Below, piece by piece: positions 44,084 through 53,677 of a stretch of DNA of 64,000 nucleotides. Within the stretch, counting starts at the first letter, position 1, and the number at the start of each line of letters is the position of its first letter. The DNA is from Pseudomonas reactans (lineage in GTDB: Bacteria; Pseudomonadota; Gammaproteobacteria; Pseudomonadales; Pseudomonadaceae), in the NCBI RefSeq assembly GCF_013385825.1, contig NZ_JACAPG010000023.1, positions 62,001 to 126,000 on the forward strand. Reading direction: 5' to 3'. A program made the position numbers and the translations under genes. The notes under the pieces were generated by a model. The model was not told the origin of the DNA and ran no database searches. It saw only the letters and a list, made by a program, of their open reading frames with translations.

Positions 44084-46134
44084 GTGCTCAAGATTTCCTG
44101 GTTGAACTGGGCACCGAAGAGCTGCCACCCAAGGCACTGAACACCCTGGCCGACGCGTTCCTGGCCGGTATCGAAAAAGGCCTGCAGACCGCCGGTCTTA
44201 AATTCGCCGCGAAGAAAGTCTACGCCGCGCCACGTCGCCTGGCCGTGTTGCTGACCGCGCTGGAAACCCAGCAGCCGGACCGCAACATCAACCTCGACGG
44301 CCCACCGCGCCAGGCCGCTTTCGATGCCGAAGGCAACCCAACTCAAGCCGCCCTTGGTTTTGCCAAGAAGTGTGGCGTCGAGCTGAGCGAGATCGACCAG
44401 AGCGGCCCGAAACTGCGTTTCAGCCAGGTCATCACCGGTAAGCCGACCGCCAGCCTGTTGCCGACCATCGTTGAAGACTCGTTGAACGACCTGCCGATCC
44501 CGAAGCGCATGCGCTGGGGCGCTCGCAAGGAAGAGTTCGTACGTCCGACCCAATGGCTGGTGATGCTGCTCGGTGACCAAGTCATCGATTGCACCCTCCT
44601 TGCCCAGAAAGCCGGTCGTGATTCCCGCGGCCACCGCTTCCATCACCCTGAAGCTGTACGCATCACCTCGCCGGCCAACTACGCCGCCGACCTGCGTGCC
44701 GCCTACGTGCTGGCCGACGCCAACGAGCGTCGCGAGCTGATCAGCAAGCGTACCGAAGAGCTGGCCCGCCTGCAGGAAGGCACCGCCATCGTGCCGCCAA
44801 GCCTGCTCGACGAAGTGACCGCGCTGGTTGAATGGCCGGTGCCGCTGGTGTGTTCGTTCGAAGAGCGTTTCCTCGATGTGCCGCAAGAAGCGCTGATCAC
44901 CACCATGCAGGACAACCAGAAGTACTTCTGCCTGCTGGATGTGGACGGCAAGTTGCTGCCGCGCTTTATCACCGTGGCCAACATCGAAAGCAAGGACCCG
45001 CAGCAGATCATCGCCGGTAACGAGAAAGTCGTTCGCCCGCGCCTGACTGACGCCGAGTTCTTCTTCAAGCAAGACAAGAAGCAGAAGCTGGAAGACTTCA
45101 ACCTGCGCCTGCAGAACGTGGTGTTCCAGGAAAAACTCGGCAGCGTCTACGACAAGGCCGTGCGGGTTTCCAAGCTGGCCGCCTACATTGCGCCACGCAT
45201 TGGTGGCGATTCCGCCTGGGCTGCGCGTGCGGGCCTGCTGTCCAAGTGCGACCTCGCGACCGAGATGGTCGGCGAATTCCCGGAGATGCAAGGCGTTGCC
45301 GGCTACTACTACGCCCTCAACGACGGCGAGCCAGACGATGTTGCCCTGGCGCTGAACGAGCAGTACATGCCACGCGGTGCCGGCGCTGAACTGCCGACCA
45401 CCCTGACCGGTGCAGCCGTGGCCATCGCCGACAAGCTGGATACCCTTGTGGGTATCTTCGGTATCGGCATGTTGCCAACCGGCAGCAAAGACCCCTATGC
45501 CCTGCGCCGTGCGGCCCTGGGTGTGCTGCGTATCCTGATCGACAAGAAGCTGGACCTCGACCTGACCCAGGCCGTGGTGTTTGCCGTCGGCCAGTTCGGT
45601 GCCAAGGTCAAGCAAGCCGGCCTGGCCGAGCAAGTGCTGGAGTTTGTGTTCGACCGCCTGCGTGCGCGTTACGAAGACGAAGGCGTGGACGTGTCGGTGT
45701 ACCTGGCGGTACGTGCCCTGCAACCGGGTTCGGCGCTGGACTTCGACCAGCGCGTACAAGCCGTGCAGGCCTTTCGCAAACTGCCGGAAGCCGACGCCCT
45801 GGCCGCCGTGAACAAGCGTGTGTCAAACCTGCTGAGCAAGGCCGAAGGCCTGGGCAATGCTGACGTCGACCCTGGTCTGTTTGCCGATGCCAAGGAGTTC
45901 TCGCTGAACTCGGCCATCGCCAAAGCGGAGACGGCAGTGAAACCGCTGATCGCCGAACGCAACTACGCCGAAGCGCTCGCGCGCCTGGCCACCTTGCGTG
46001 ACCCGGTGGATGCGTTCTTCGAAGCCGTGATGATCAATGCCGAAGACGCTGGCGTGCGCAAAAACCGCTACGCCATGCTGGCGCGCCTGCGCGGTCTGTT
46101 CGTCAATATCGCTGACATTTCGACGCTGAGCTGA
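44080..46134 (+). CDS. glyS: Glycyl-tRNA synthetase beta chain
   Basis: tRNA-recognition subunit of glycyl-tRNA synthetase, 684 residues, in agreement with the family length. The N-terminal FLVELGTEELPPKAL and the GRDSRGHRFHHP block are typical; the C-terminal part is the anticodon-binding DALR-like domain. Overlaps glyQ by ATGA and is followed two bases later by gmhB. Confidence 0.97.
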   Translation: MSAQDFLVELGTEELPPKALNTLADAFLAGIEKGLQTAGLKFAAKKVYAAPRRLAVLLTALETQQPDRNINLDGPPRQAAFDAEGNPTQAALGFAKKCGVELSEIDQSGPKLRFSQVITGKPTASLLPTIVEDSLNDLPIPKRMRWGARKEEFVRPTQWLVMLLGDQVIDCTLLAQKAGRDSRGHRFHHPEAVRITSPANYAADLRAAYVLADANERRELISKRTEELARLQEGTAIVPPSLLDEVTALVEWPVPLVCSFEERFLDVPQEALITTMQDNQKYFCLLDVDGKLLPRFITVANIESKDPQQIIAGNEKVVRPRLTDAEFFFKQDKKQKLEDFNLRLQNVVFQEKLGSVYDKAVRVSKLAAYIAPRIGGDSAWAARAGLLSKCDLATEMVGEFPEMQGVAGYYYALNDGEPDDVALALNEQYMPRGAGAELPTTLTGAAVAIADKLDTLVGIFGIGMLPTGSKDPYALRRAALGVLRILIDKKLDLDLTQAVVFAVGQFGAKVKQAGLAEQVLEFVFDRLRARYEDEGVDVSVYLAVRALQPGSALDFDQRVQAVQAFRKLPEADALAAVNKRVSNLLSKAEGLGNADVDPGLFADAKEFSLNSAIAKAETAVKPLIAERNYAEALARLATLRDPVDAFFEAVMINAEDAGVRKNRYAMLARLRGLFVNIADISTLS

Positions 46135-46136
46135 CC

Positions 46137-46673
46137 ATGTTGAAACTGCTGATTCTCGATCGGGACGGGGTGATCAATTACGACTCCGACGCTTACATCA
46201 AGTCGGTGGCGGAATGGATTCCACTGCCCGGCTCGATCGAGGCCATCGCGCAGTTGAGCAAAGCCGGCTGGACGGTGGCCATCGCCACCAACCAGTCCGG
46301 CATCGCCCGTGGTTACTACGACATCGACACTCTGGACGCCATGCACGCGCGCTTGCGCACGTTGGTGGCCGAGCAGGATGGTGAGGTGGGGTTGGTGGTG
46401 TATTGCCCTCACGGGCCGGATGAGGGTTGCGATTGCCGCAAACCCAAGCCGGGCATGTTGAAAACCATTGCAGAACATTACAAGGTGCCGTTAGCTGGGA
46501 TATGGTTCGTCGGGGACAGCCTCGGTGACCTGGAGGCGGCCAAAGCCGTCGACTCTCAGCCAGTTTTGGTTAAGACCGGAAAAGGCGAAAAGACCCAGGC
46601 GAAAAACCTGCCGGTAGGCACCTTGATTTTTGACGATCTGGCGGCCGTTGCCGCAGAACTTATCAACAACTAG
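46137..46673 (+). CDS. gmhB: D-glycero-beta-D-manno-heptose-1,7-bisphosphate 7-phosphatase
   Basis: HAD phosphatase in synthesis of ADP-heptose for the LPS inner core. 178 residues; catalytic DRDG in LLILDRDGVINYD, the Zn-binding loop CPHGPDEGCDCRKPKPG and the motif WFVGDSLGDLEAA are all present. Two bases after glyS, so co-transcribed with glyQS. Confidence 0.95.
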   Translation: MLKLLILDRDGVINYDSDAYIKSVAEWIPLPGSIEAIAQLSKAGWTVAIATNQSGIARGYYDIDTLDAMHARLRTLVAEQDGEVGLVVYCPHGPDEGCDCRKPKPGMLKTIAEHYKVPLAGIWFVGDSLGDLEAAKAVDSQPVLVKTGKGEKTQAKNLPVGTLIFDDLAAVAAELINN

Positions 46674-46754
46674 CACCCTCGACTTCCTGAACAAGGATTG
46701 CTCGGGAGTGCGCTTTTAGCAGGCGGGCCGTGTCCCGCAACGGTAAATGCCGCC

Positions 46755-47525
46755 ATGTCGATTTTGCAGGCCATCAGAACCTTTTTCTTTTACCTGCTGC
46801 TGGGCACCAGTTCGTTTCTCTGGTGCACCCTGAGCTTTTTTATTGCGCCCTTTTTGCCATTCAAGGCGCGCTATCGCTTTATCAACGTCTATTGGTGCCG
46901 CTGCGCGTTGTGGCTGACCAAGGTGTTCCTGAACATCCGTTTCGAGGTCAAGGGTGCGGAAAATGTCCCGGACCAGCCTTGCGTGATTCTGTCGAACCAC
47001 CAGAGCACCTGGGAGACGTTCTTCCTGTCGGCGTACTTCTCGCCGCTGAGCCAGGTGCTCAAGCGTGAGCTGTTGTACGTGCCGTTCTTCGGCTGGGCCA
47101 TGGCCATGCTGCGTCCGATCGCCATCGACCGTGATAACCCCAAGGCCGCGCTCAAGCACGTGGCCAAGAAGGGCGACGAGCTGCTCAAGGATGGTGTTTG
47201 GGTGCTGATCTTCCCCGAAGGCACACGTGTGCCCTACGGCACGGTAGGTAAGTTCTCACGCGGTGGTACAGCATTGGCGGTCAACGCGCATCTGCCGGTG
47301 CTGCCAATTGCGCATAACGCCGGCAAGTTCTGGCCAAAGACCGGCTGGGCTAAACGCGAAGGCACCATTACCGTGGTGATTGGCGAACCGATGTACGCCG
47401 AGGGTGAAGGACCCCGCGCCATCGCCGCGTTGAATGACCGTGCCCAGGCGTGGAATGAAGCCCAGCAACGGGCCATGGGTTCGCTGCCGCCGGAGCCGGT
47501 TGTAGTCGACACGCCGGTCATCTGA
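46755..47525 (+). CDS. 1-acyl-sn-glycerol-3-phosphate acyltransferase (PlsC family)
   Basis: Transfers an acyl chain to lysophosphatidic acid in phospholipid synthesis. 256 residues from ATG 46755; membrane segments at residues ~7-35, then the HX4D/E catalytic motif as NHQSTWETFF, and the glycerol-phosphate binding FPEGTRVPYGT. In P. aeruginosa the gene in this place is called lptA (PA0005); I leave the symbol blank because that name also denotes an LPS transport gene. A DnaA-box-like TGTGGATAA (47531-47539) follows. Confidence 0.93.
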   Translation: MSILQAIRTFFFYLLLGTSSFLWCTLSFFIAPFLPFKARYRFINVYWCRCALWLTKVFLNIRFEVKGAENVPDQPCVILSNHQSTWETFFLSAYFSPLSQVLKRELLYVPFFGWAMAMLRPIAIDRDNPKAALKHVAKKGDELLKDGVWVLIFPEGTRVPYGTVGKFSRGGTALAVNAHLPVLPIAHNAGKFWPKTGWAKREGTITVVIGEPMYAEGEGPRAIAALNDRAQAWNEAQQRAMGSLPPEPVVVDTPVI

Positions 47526-47648
47526 GCATCTGTGGATAACCTGTGTACGGTTTGTTGGCGAATCAGCTTTTTTGTCTTATAAGAAGCTGATTTACCTACA
47601 TATTTCCCAAGCTCATAAAATCGCGAAAAAGGTGCATAAGTTTTTTCC

Positions 47649-47686
47649 GCATAAAAAAAACGGTCCTTGCGACCGGTTTTTTATGC
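47649..47686. terminator. Bidirectional terminator
   Basis: Hairpin CGGTC-CTTGC-GACCG flanked by an A tract and T tract that extend the pairing (GCATAAAAAA / TTTTTTATGC), between the convergent acyltransferase and histidine kinase genes. Confidence 0.88.
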
Positions 47687-47705
47687 ACAGCATAAAGTAC
47701 GTTTT

Positions 47706-49985
47706 TCAGTCTTCCAGCAACGGCAGTCGAATGCTGAATGTGGTGCCTTTACCCACCACACTTTCGCAAGCGATGTGCCCACCGTGACGCTCTACCACGG
47801 CCTTGACCATCGTCAGCCCCAACCCCAGGCCTTCGCTGCCTTGAGCCGAATCGAAGCGACGGTACTGGCTGAACAGCTCCGGCAGGTCCTCTGCAGCAAT
47901 CCCCGGGCCCTGGTCACTGATACGGCATTCCAACCAGCCTTCTGCGCTGCTGTGCCTCAACCTCACGGTCGTCCCGGAAGGTGAATACTTGATGGCGTTC
48001 TCCAGCACATTGAACAACGCCCGTGTGAGCAGTGACTGATCAGCCGACACCATGCCTTCATCGGCCTCGTCCAAGTCGTGAACCAGATGAATCCCCTTGA
48101 GCTGGGCAATCAGCGCCACTTGGTCAAAGGCATCCATGACCAGCATGGCAAACAGCGTCGGCTGGAACTGGTAACCGTCAGCCTCGGCTTTCGCCAATTG
48201 CACGAAGGATTCGGTGAGGCCCAAGGCCCGGCGAACCTGCTGTTCGATTTGGGCAAAAACTGGGGATTCACCGTTATGCACATCTAGCAGCGCAAGGATC
48301 GCTGAATGGGGGGCACGCAGGTCGTGAGAGAGAAACCGCAACATCGTCTCGCGGTGTTGCTGGGCTTCGCGCTCCTTACTCAAATCCGTCAGGCTCAGCA
48401 GCCAACCGAGGGCGACGTCGCCTTCAGCCGGCAGCAAGGGTGCAAGCTCCATGCGCAAGCTGCGTTGGTGGATGTCTCGGAATTCCACAAGCTCCAGCAC
48501 TGATAGGGCAGGGCGCACGCCATTGTGCAGCGGCGGATAGCCCAGATCGGCCAGCTGCTCCAGCAGGTTATGGGTAACCAGCTCATTACCGAACACTTCC
48601 CGCGCAATGCGGTTGGCCAGCAGGATATTGCCCTTGGGATCGGTAATCAGCGTCGCCACCGGCAGGCACTCCAGGCCATCGGCCATAAAGCGCCGTGTGT
48701 CACGCGTACGGCTTACAGCTTGCTCCAGGGCAAAGATACGCGCCTGCAGTACGTCGCCTTTACTGGCGGGTGCACGGCGGCGTTCGGGCAGGACTTTGGG
48801 TTCGTTGTCCAGACGTGCCAGTTCCCAGCCAAAGTAGGCGAGGATCACACTGAGGCGGCGCCAGTTCCAGATCAGGTAACTGAGCAGCAAGCCAATCAGG
48901 CAGGCCGCAGGCGACCACCAGTGCCCCAGGCGCAACAGGGCCAGGGAACCGAGTAATGCGACGGCCATGCAGCCCAACGTCATCCATAACGCATAGCGTG
49001 GGCGATAGAGCAGCAGGCCCAGGAGCAATGCCACCAACGAGGTCGCCATCAAGGCCGCGAGCCAGCCTGGCAGATCAACGATGCTGCGGCCTTGAAGCAA
49101 GCCATTCAGCACGTTGGCCTGGATCTCTACGCCTGCCGTGGTGCCAATCGTCGAAGACACAGGTGTGACGAATCGATCGCCCATACCGGATGCTGTCGAC
49201 CCCACTAGAATCAGACGACCACGCAGTTGCTCGGGAGCGACTTCACCGCGTAGTACGCTGGCGTAGGACACGCTGGGAAAATGGGTATGGGTGGCAATAA
49301 ACGGGATGCGAATAGCGTGTTCCCGATGCCAGTGCTCAGTGAGCGATTGCAGAGGCTCGCCAGGCATTTCAGACAACTCGCCACTCATCTCATAGGCCAA
49401 CCAGGCCAATTGCGGCGCCGTGGCCTCGGCCGGACCTTCACGCAGGTAGAGGCTGCGGACCACGCCATCGCTGTCCGCTTCAACATTGATGTGGCCCAAG
49501 CCTTTGGCGCATTTGAGCAGGGGCATCACCTGCGTGTCCGGCTGGCTATAGTTCGCAGCCCCTTCACGCACCAGAGGCAGCAAGACATTGCCAGCGTTAC
49601 AGACCGACTCGGCCAGGCGTTTGTCATTGGCAGGATCTCCAGGCTCACTGAAGATCACATCGAACAAAATGCCTGCGGGCTGCGCGGCGCTCAGGCGGTC
49701 GATCAGGTCGGCGTGCACGCTGCGTGGCCAAGGCCATCGGCCGAGCTTTTTCAGGCTGGAGTCATCGATCGTCACCAGCAAGACACGCGGATCGACTGGC
49801 AGTGGCGTGAGGCGACGCAGGCTGTCGTACAACGGATTATTCAAGGCAAGGCCAGGGCTCAGCGACAGGTAGGCGGTGATAGGCAGCAGCAGCAAACCTA
49901 TCCACAACCACTCGCGCACCAGTCCGTGGAACAAGCGCTGAGCATGGGTGGGTTGGCGTTTCTCGGCCTTGCCCCAGAGCATCAT
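47706..49985 (-). CDS. CHASE2 domain sensor histidine kinase
   Basis: 759-residue membrane kinase. An N-terminal membrane helix (residues ~25-50) is followed by an extracellular CHASE2 domain (about 55-300, with ILFDVIFSEPGDPANDKRLAE), three membrane segments (~305-375), a coiled-coil linker, a PAS-like region (~435-530), a HisKA domain with His554 in FLSHDLRAP, and an ATPase domain with ENAIKYSPSG, DQGPGIA and GLGLGLTMV. The divergent response regulator at 50427 is its likely partner. The pair is absent between the acyltransferase and gyrB in P. aeruginosa, so it was inserted in this lineage. Ligand unknown. Confidence 0.93.
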   Translation of the reverse strand: MMLWGKAEKRQPTHAQRLFHGLVREWLWIGLLLLPITAYLSLSPGLALNNPLYDSLRRLTPLPVDPRVLLVTIDDSSLKKLGRWPWPRSVHADLIDRLSAAQPAGILFDVIFSEPGDPANDKRLAESVCNAGNVLLPLVREGAANYSQPDTQVMPLLKCAKGLGHINVEADSDGVVRSLYLREGPAEATAPQLAWLAYEMSGELSEMPGEPLQSLTEHWHREHAIRIPFIATHTHFPSVSYASVLRGEVAPEQLRGRLILVGSTASGMGDRFVTPVSSTIGTTAGVEIQANVLNGLLQGRSIVDLPGWLAALMATSLVALLLGLLLYRPRYALWMTLGCMAVALLGSLALLRLGHWWSPAACLIGLLLSYLIWNWRRLSVILAYFGWELARLDNEPKVLPERRRAPASKGDVLQARIFALEQAVSRTRDTRRFMADGLECLPVATLITDPKGNILLANRIAREVFGNELVTHNLLEQLADLGYPPLHNGVRPALSVLELVEFRDIHQRSLRMELAPLLPAEGDVALGWLLSLTDLSKEREAQQHRETMLRFLSHDLRAPHSAILALLDVHNGESPVFAQIEQQVRRALGLTESFVQLAKAEADGYQFQPTLFAMLVMDAFDQVALIAQLKGIHLVHDLDEADEGMVSADQSLLTRALFNVLENAIKYSPSGTTVRLRHSSAEGWLECRISDQGPGIAAEDLPELFSQYRRFDSAQGSEGLGLGLTMVKAVVERHGGHIACESVVGKGTTFSIRLPLLED

Positions 49986-49988
49986 CGG

Positions 49989-50150
49989 TCAACGCACCTG
50001 AGCAGTGGGTGGGTAGTAGAAGATGTCATAGACCCCGGTTTCTCCCTCAAGGCCGTTTTCGTCGTAAGCCGACAAGCGCACGTGAAGAACGAGGCTTTGA
50101 GCCCAGTGAAGCTCATTTTCGGCATGCTGGAAAAGTTTTCTGCTGGATGT
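49989..50150 (-). pseudogene. 3' remnant of a gene upstream of the CHASE2 kinase (probably FecR-type)
   Basis: An open stretch of 53 codons without start codon, read LFQHAENELHWAQSLVLHVR then LSAYDENGLEGETG and VYDIFYYPPTAQVR, ends in a stop three bases before the kinase ATG. The reading has protein-like composition, and the stop-start spacing is that of a coupled operon. Related Pseudomonas kinases of this type are often preceded by a FecR-domain protein with a fibronectin-like C-terminus, which this tail resembles. Upstream the frame is closed by a stop at 50151-50153, and I cannot follow the rest. An ORF in another frame (49982-50203) here is not credible. Confidence 0.6.
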
Positions 50151-50426
50151 TCATAAAGGCTCTGTCGGTGGGGGCGCTGCCAATCCCAGCGGGTATCGGA
50201 CATCAGTGCACAAGAGTTTACGGCAGCGCATGCGTCGGCTGATCCTTTTCCTCAGCGTCAGGAGCCGGTATCTTTCCCACATTGGTATCGAGGACTTTCA
50301 ATGGGTTAACCGCTCATTGATCCCAGCGTATAGAGAGATCCGAGGGGTCGATGAATCTGCGCACAATTCTTCAGATTCAAACACTGGCCGACGGCTGCCG
50401 CACTCTTCAAATGAAAGGACCCACCC
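50151..50426. other. Spacer between kinase-operon remnant and response regulator
   Basis: Together with the remnant this makes a 441-base gap. It must hold the promoter of the response regulator. A short open stretch on the minus strand ending at 50218 (VGKIPAPDAEEKDQPTHALP) is protein-like in composition but has no start or family match that I can name. No other feature is seen. Confidence 0.5.
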
Positions 50427-51149
50427 ATGCGTGTCGCAATACTGGATGACGAGCCCGCCGAACTGCGCCGGGTGGAACAGACACTGCGACAAATCCCCAG
50501 CACCACCGAACAGCCCTGGTCCCTGCACTGCTTCGAACGTGGAGAAGACCTGCTCCGCCAACTGCGCCGGGAAACCTTCGACCTGCTGATACTCGACTGG
50601 CAACTGCCGGATATCACCGGGATCGCATTGCTGCGCTGGACCCGCGAACACATGGAGTCGCCGCCCGCCGTCATCATGCTCACCAGCCGTGATGCCGAGA
50701 GCGATATCGTCACCGCGCTCAACAGCGGCGCAGATGATTACGTCAGCAAACCTTTCCGTCCTAATGAACTGAAAGCACGGGTCACCGCGGTTCTGCGTCG
50801 GCATGGACTGCAAAAGTCTGCCACCCACGAAGTGCAGAGTTTCAATGACTTGACCTTTGATGATGCTGAATTGACCGTGACCCGCGCGGGCAAACCGATC
50901 AACCTCACGGAGCGTGAGTACCGTTTGGCTAGCTGCCTGTTTGCCAACCTGGCACGCCCCCTTTCTCGCGAGTACCTCTACGAGCGGTTCTGGACCCATG
51001 AAGAAATGGTGTCTTCACGGCCGCTGGATACGCATATCTACCGACTACGAAACAAGCTGGGGCTGACGGCGGATCGGGGTTGGCAGTTGCTGACGATCTA
51101 TGGGTATGGGTATCGATTGGAGAGTGTAGCGGCAGCTTCTCAAGGCTGA
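50427..51149 (+). CDS. OmpR-family response regulator
   Basis: 240-residue regulator: receiver domain (residues 1-120) with acidic pocket Asp7/Asp8, phosphoacceptor Asp57 (LLILDWQLPD) and Lys108 (SKPF), then a C-terminal winged helix (about 140-232, LTEREYRLASCLFANL ... RPLDTHIYRLRNKLG). AAAGGA lies upstream of the ATG. Divergent from the CHASE2 kinase, its probable partner. Target genes unknown. Confidence 0.93.
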   Translation: MRVAILDDEPAELRRVEQTLRQIPSTTEQPWSLHCFERGEDLLRQLRRETFDLLILDWQLPDITGIALLRWTREHMESPPAVIMLTSRDAESDIVTALNSGADDYVSKPFRPNELKARVTAVLRRHGLQKSATHEVQSFNDLTFDDAELTVTRAGKPINLTEREYRLASCLFANLARPLSREYLYERFWTHEEMVSSRPLDTHIYRLRNKLGLTADRGWQLLTIYGYGYRLESVAAASQG

Positions 51150-51203
51150 TTACGCTGATGTTCCACGTGGAGCATTTTCAAATTCGCTGATTTTCACCCA
51201 ATA

Positions 51204-51234
51204 AAAAAGGCCAACGCTAAGCGTTGGCCTTTTT
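51204..51234. terminator. Bidirectional terminator
   Basis: Perfect 14-base stem (AAAAAGGCCAACGC / GCGTTGGCCTTTTT), loop TAA, between the convergent response regulator and gyrB genes. Confidence 0.93.
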
Positions 51235-51255
51235 GGTTTGGCAGGCTTACCGGGA

Positions 51256-53673
51256 TCAGAAGTCGAGGTTGGAAACCGCCAAGGCATTGCTTTCGATGAA
51301 GTCACGACGAGGCTCGACCGCATCACCCATCAGGGTGTTGAAGATCTGGTCCGCGCCAATGGCGTCTTCGATGGTCACGCGCAACATGCGACGCTGGGCT
51401 GGGTCCATGGTGGTTTCCCACAGTTGATCCGGGTTCATTTCACCCAGACCTTTGTATCGCTGGATGGTGTGGCGCTTGGTGCTTTCCGCCATCAGCCAAT
51501 CAAGGGCTTCCTTGAATTCCTTGACCTGCTTCTTGCGTTCGCCACGCTGAATATAAGCACCGTCGTCCAACAGGGTGCTCAGTTGTGCGCCCAGGGTCAC
51601 CACGGTTTTGTAATCGTTGCTGCCGAAGAAGTCGCGGTTGAAGGTGACGTAGTTCGACAGGCCATGGGAGATCAGCTCGACCTCTGGCAGCCACACGTTA
51701 CGTTCACGGTCTTCACGCAGGCTGGCTTTGTACACCAGGCCAGACTTCTCGACGGTACGCAGGCGCACTTCGTACTGAGCCAGCCAATCCTGCATTGCTG
51801 CATGATCACCCAACTGTTCCAGGCTGACGGCCGGCAGGTAGATGAAGTGCTCGGTCAGTTCCTGAGGGTACAGGCGCGACAGACGCTTGAGGGTCTTCAT
51901 CACCATGCGGAAGTCGTTTACCAGGCGTTCCAGCGACTCACCGGAGATACCCGGCGCCTCGTCGTTCAAGTGCAGGCTGGCATCTTCAAGGGCCGACTGC
52001 GTCATGTACTCTTCCATGGCGTCGTCGTCTTTGATGTATTGCTCTTGCTTGCCCTTTTTCACTTTGTACAACGGCGGCTGAGCGATGTAGATGTAGCCAC
52101 GCTCGATCAGCTCCGGCAACTGACGGAAGAAGAAGGTCAGCAGCAGGGTACGGATGTGCGAACCGTCGACGTCAGCATCGGTCATGATGATGATGTTGTG
52201 GTAACGCAGTTTGTCGATGTTGTACTCGTCACGGCCAATACCGCAGCCCAATGCCGTGATCAAGGTGCCGACTTCCTGGGAAGAAATCATCTTGTCGAAG
52301 CGAGCCTTCTCGACGTTGAGGATCTTACCTTTCAACGGCAGGATGGCCTGGGTGCGACGGTTACGACCCTGCTTGGCGGAACCGCCAGCAGAGTCACCTT
52401 CCACCAGGTAAAGTTCGGAGAGGGCAGGGTCCTTCTCCTGACAGTCAGCCAGTTTGCCTGGCAGGCCAGCGATATCCAATGCGCCTTTACGGCGGGTCAT
52501 CTCACGGGCCTTACGCGCGGCTTCACGGGCACGTGCGGCGTCGATCATCTTGCCGACGACCAGCTTGGCTTCGTTCGGGTTCTCCAGCAGGAAGTCGGAG
52601 AAGTATTTGCCCATCTCCTGTTCCACGGCAGTCTTCACTTCGGAAGACACCAGCTTGTCTTTGGTCTGGGAGCTGAACTTGGGATCCGGCACTTTTACCG
52701 AGATAATCGCGGTCAGGCCTTCACGCGCATCGTCACCGGTGGTGGCGACTTTGTGCTTCTTGGCCAAGCCTTCGGCTTCGATGTAGGTGTTCAAGTTACG
52801 CGTCAGTGCGGAACGGAAACCCACCAAGTGAGTACCACCGTCGCGCTGAGGAATGTTGTTGGTGAAGCACAACAGGTTCTCGTTGAAGCTGTCGTTCCAC
52901 TGCAGGGCGATTTCCACGCCGATGCCGTCTTCACGCTGGATGTTGAAGTGGAACACCTGGTTGACCGCAGTCTTGTTAGTGTTCAGGTATTCAACGAACG
53001 CACGCAGGCCGCCTTCGTATTTGAACAGCTCTTCCTTGCCGCTGCGTTCGTCCTTGAGGACGATACCCACACCGGAGTTCAGGAAGGACAGTTCACGAAT
53101 CCGCTTGGCCAGGATGTCCCAGCTGAAGTGGATATTCTTGAAGGTTTCAGCCGAAGGTTTGAAGTGAATCTGAGTACCGGTGGTTTCGCTGTCACCAACG
53201 ATTTTCATCGGCTCTTTCGGAACACCGTGGATGTACGTCTGTTCCCAGATCTTGCCGCTGCGGCGAACGGTCAGGATCAGCTCTTCGGAAAGGGCGTTTA
53301 CTACCGACACACCTACACCGTGCAAACCGCCGGAAACTTTATAGGAGTTGTCGTCGAACTTACCGCCGGCGTGGAGCACGGTCATAATGACCTCTGCTGC
53401 CGAAACGCCTTCTTCTTTGTGCACGTCTACCGGGATGCCGCGACCGTTGTCGCGCACGGTAATCGACTCATCCGGGTGGATGATGATGCTGATGTCGTCG
53501 CAGTGACCGGCCAGAGCTTCGTCGATGGAGTTGTCGACCACCTCGAACACCATGTGGTGCAGACCGCTACCGTCATCAGTGTCGCCAATGTACATACCGG
53601 GACGTTTGCGTACGGCATCCAAACCTTTCAGCACTTTAATGCTGGTCGAGTCGTACGTGTTTTCTTCGCTCAT
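51256..53673 (-). CDS. gyrB: DNA gyrase subunit B
   Basis: ATPase subunit of DNA gyrase, 805 residues. GHKL ATPase domain (residues ~1-220; VVDNSIDEALAGHCD, the GGLHGVG loop), transducer domain (~220-390), TOPRIM domain with EGDSAGGSAKQGR and DADVDGSHIRTLLL, and the C-terminal PQLWETTMDP-type tail (GLGEMNPDQLWETTMDPAQRRML). Four bases after recF, last of dnaA-dnaN-recF-gyrB. Confidence 0.98.
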   Translation of the reverse strand: MSEENTYDSTSIKVLKGLDAVRKRPGMYIGDTDDGSGLHHMVFEVVDNSIDEALAGHCDDISIIIHPDESITVRDNGRGIPVDVHKEEGVSAAEVIMTVLHAGGKFDDNSYKVSGGLHGVGVSVVNALSEELILTVRRSGKIWEQTYIHGVPKEPMKIVGDSETTGTQIHFKPSAETFKNIHFSWDILAKRIRELSFLNSGVGIVLKDERSGKEELFKYEGGLRAFVEYLNTNKTAVNQVFHFNIQREDGIGVEIALQWNDSFNENLLCFTNNIPQRDGGTHLVGFRSALTRNLNTYIEAEGLAKKHKVATTGDDAREGLTAIISVKVPDPKFSSQTKDKLVSSEVKTAVEQEMGKYFSDFLLENPNEAKLVVGKMIDAARAREAARKAREMTRRKGALDIAGLPGKLADCQEKDPALSELYLVEGDSAGGSAKQGRNRRTQAILPLKGKILNVEKARFDKMISSQEVGTLITALGCGIGRDEYNIDKLRYHNIIIMTDADVDGSHIRTLLLTFFFRQLPELIERGYIYIAQPPLYKVKKGKQEQYIKDDDAMEEYMTQSALEDASLHLNDEAPGISGESLERLVNDFRMVMKTLKRLSRLYPQELTEHFIYLPAVSLEQLGDHAAMQDWLAQYEVRLRTVEKSGLVYKASLREDRERNVWLPEVELISHGLSNYVTFNRDFFGSNDYKTVVTLGAQLSTLLDDGAYIQRGERKKQVKEFKEALDWLMAESTKRHTIQRYKGLGEMNPDQLWETTMDPAQRRMLRVTIEDAIGADQIFNTLMGDAVEPRRDFIESNALAVSNLDF

Positions 53674-53677
53674 GCCT

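Noticed and set aside
42491..44137. A 548-residue reading for tag
   Set aside because: The upstream half is the antisense of glyQ; the glycosylase begins at MPRCFWC (43048).
47572..47787. 71-residue plus-strand frame after the acyltransferase
   Set aside because: It runs through the terminator hairpin and into the antisense of the kinase gene; the AT-rich composition reflects the spacer.
49982..50203. 73-residue minus-strand frame overlapping the kinase start
   Set aside because: No family resemblance and no supporting ribosome binding site; another frame of the same strand gives a better protein-like remnant ending just before the kinase.
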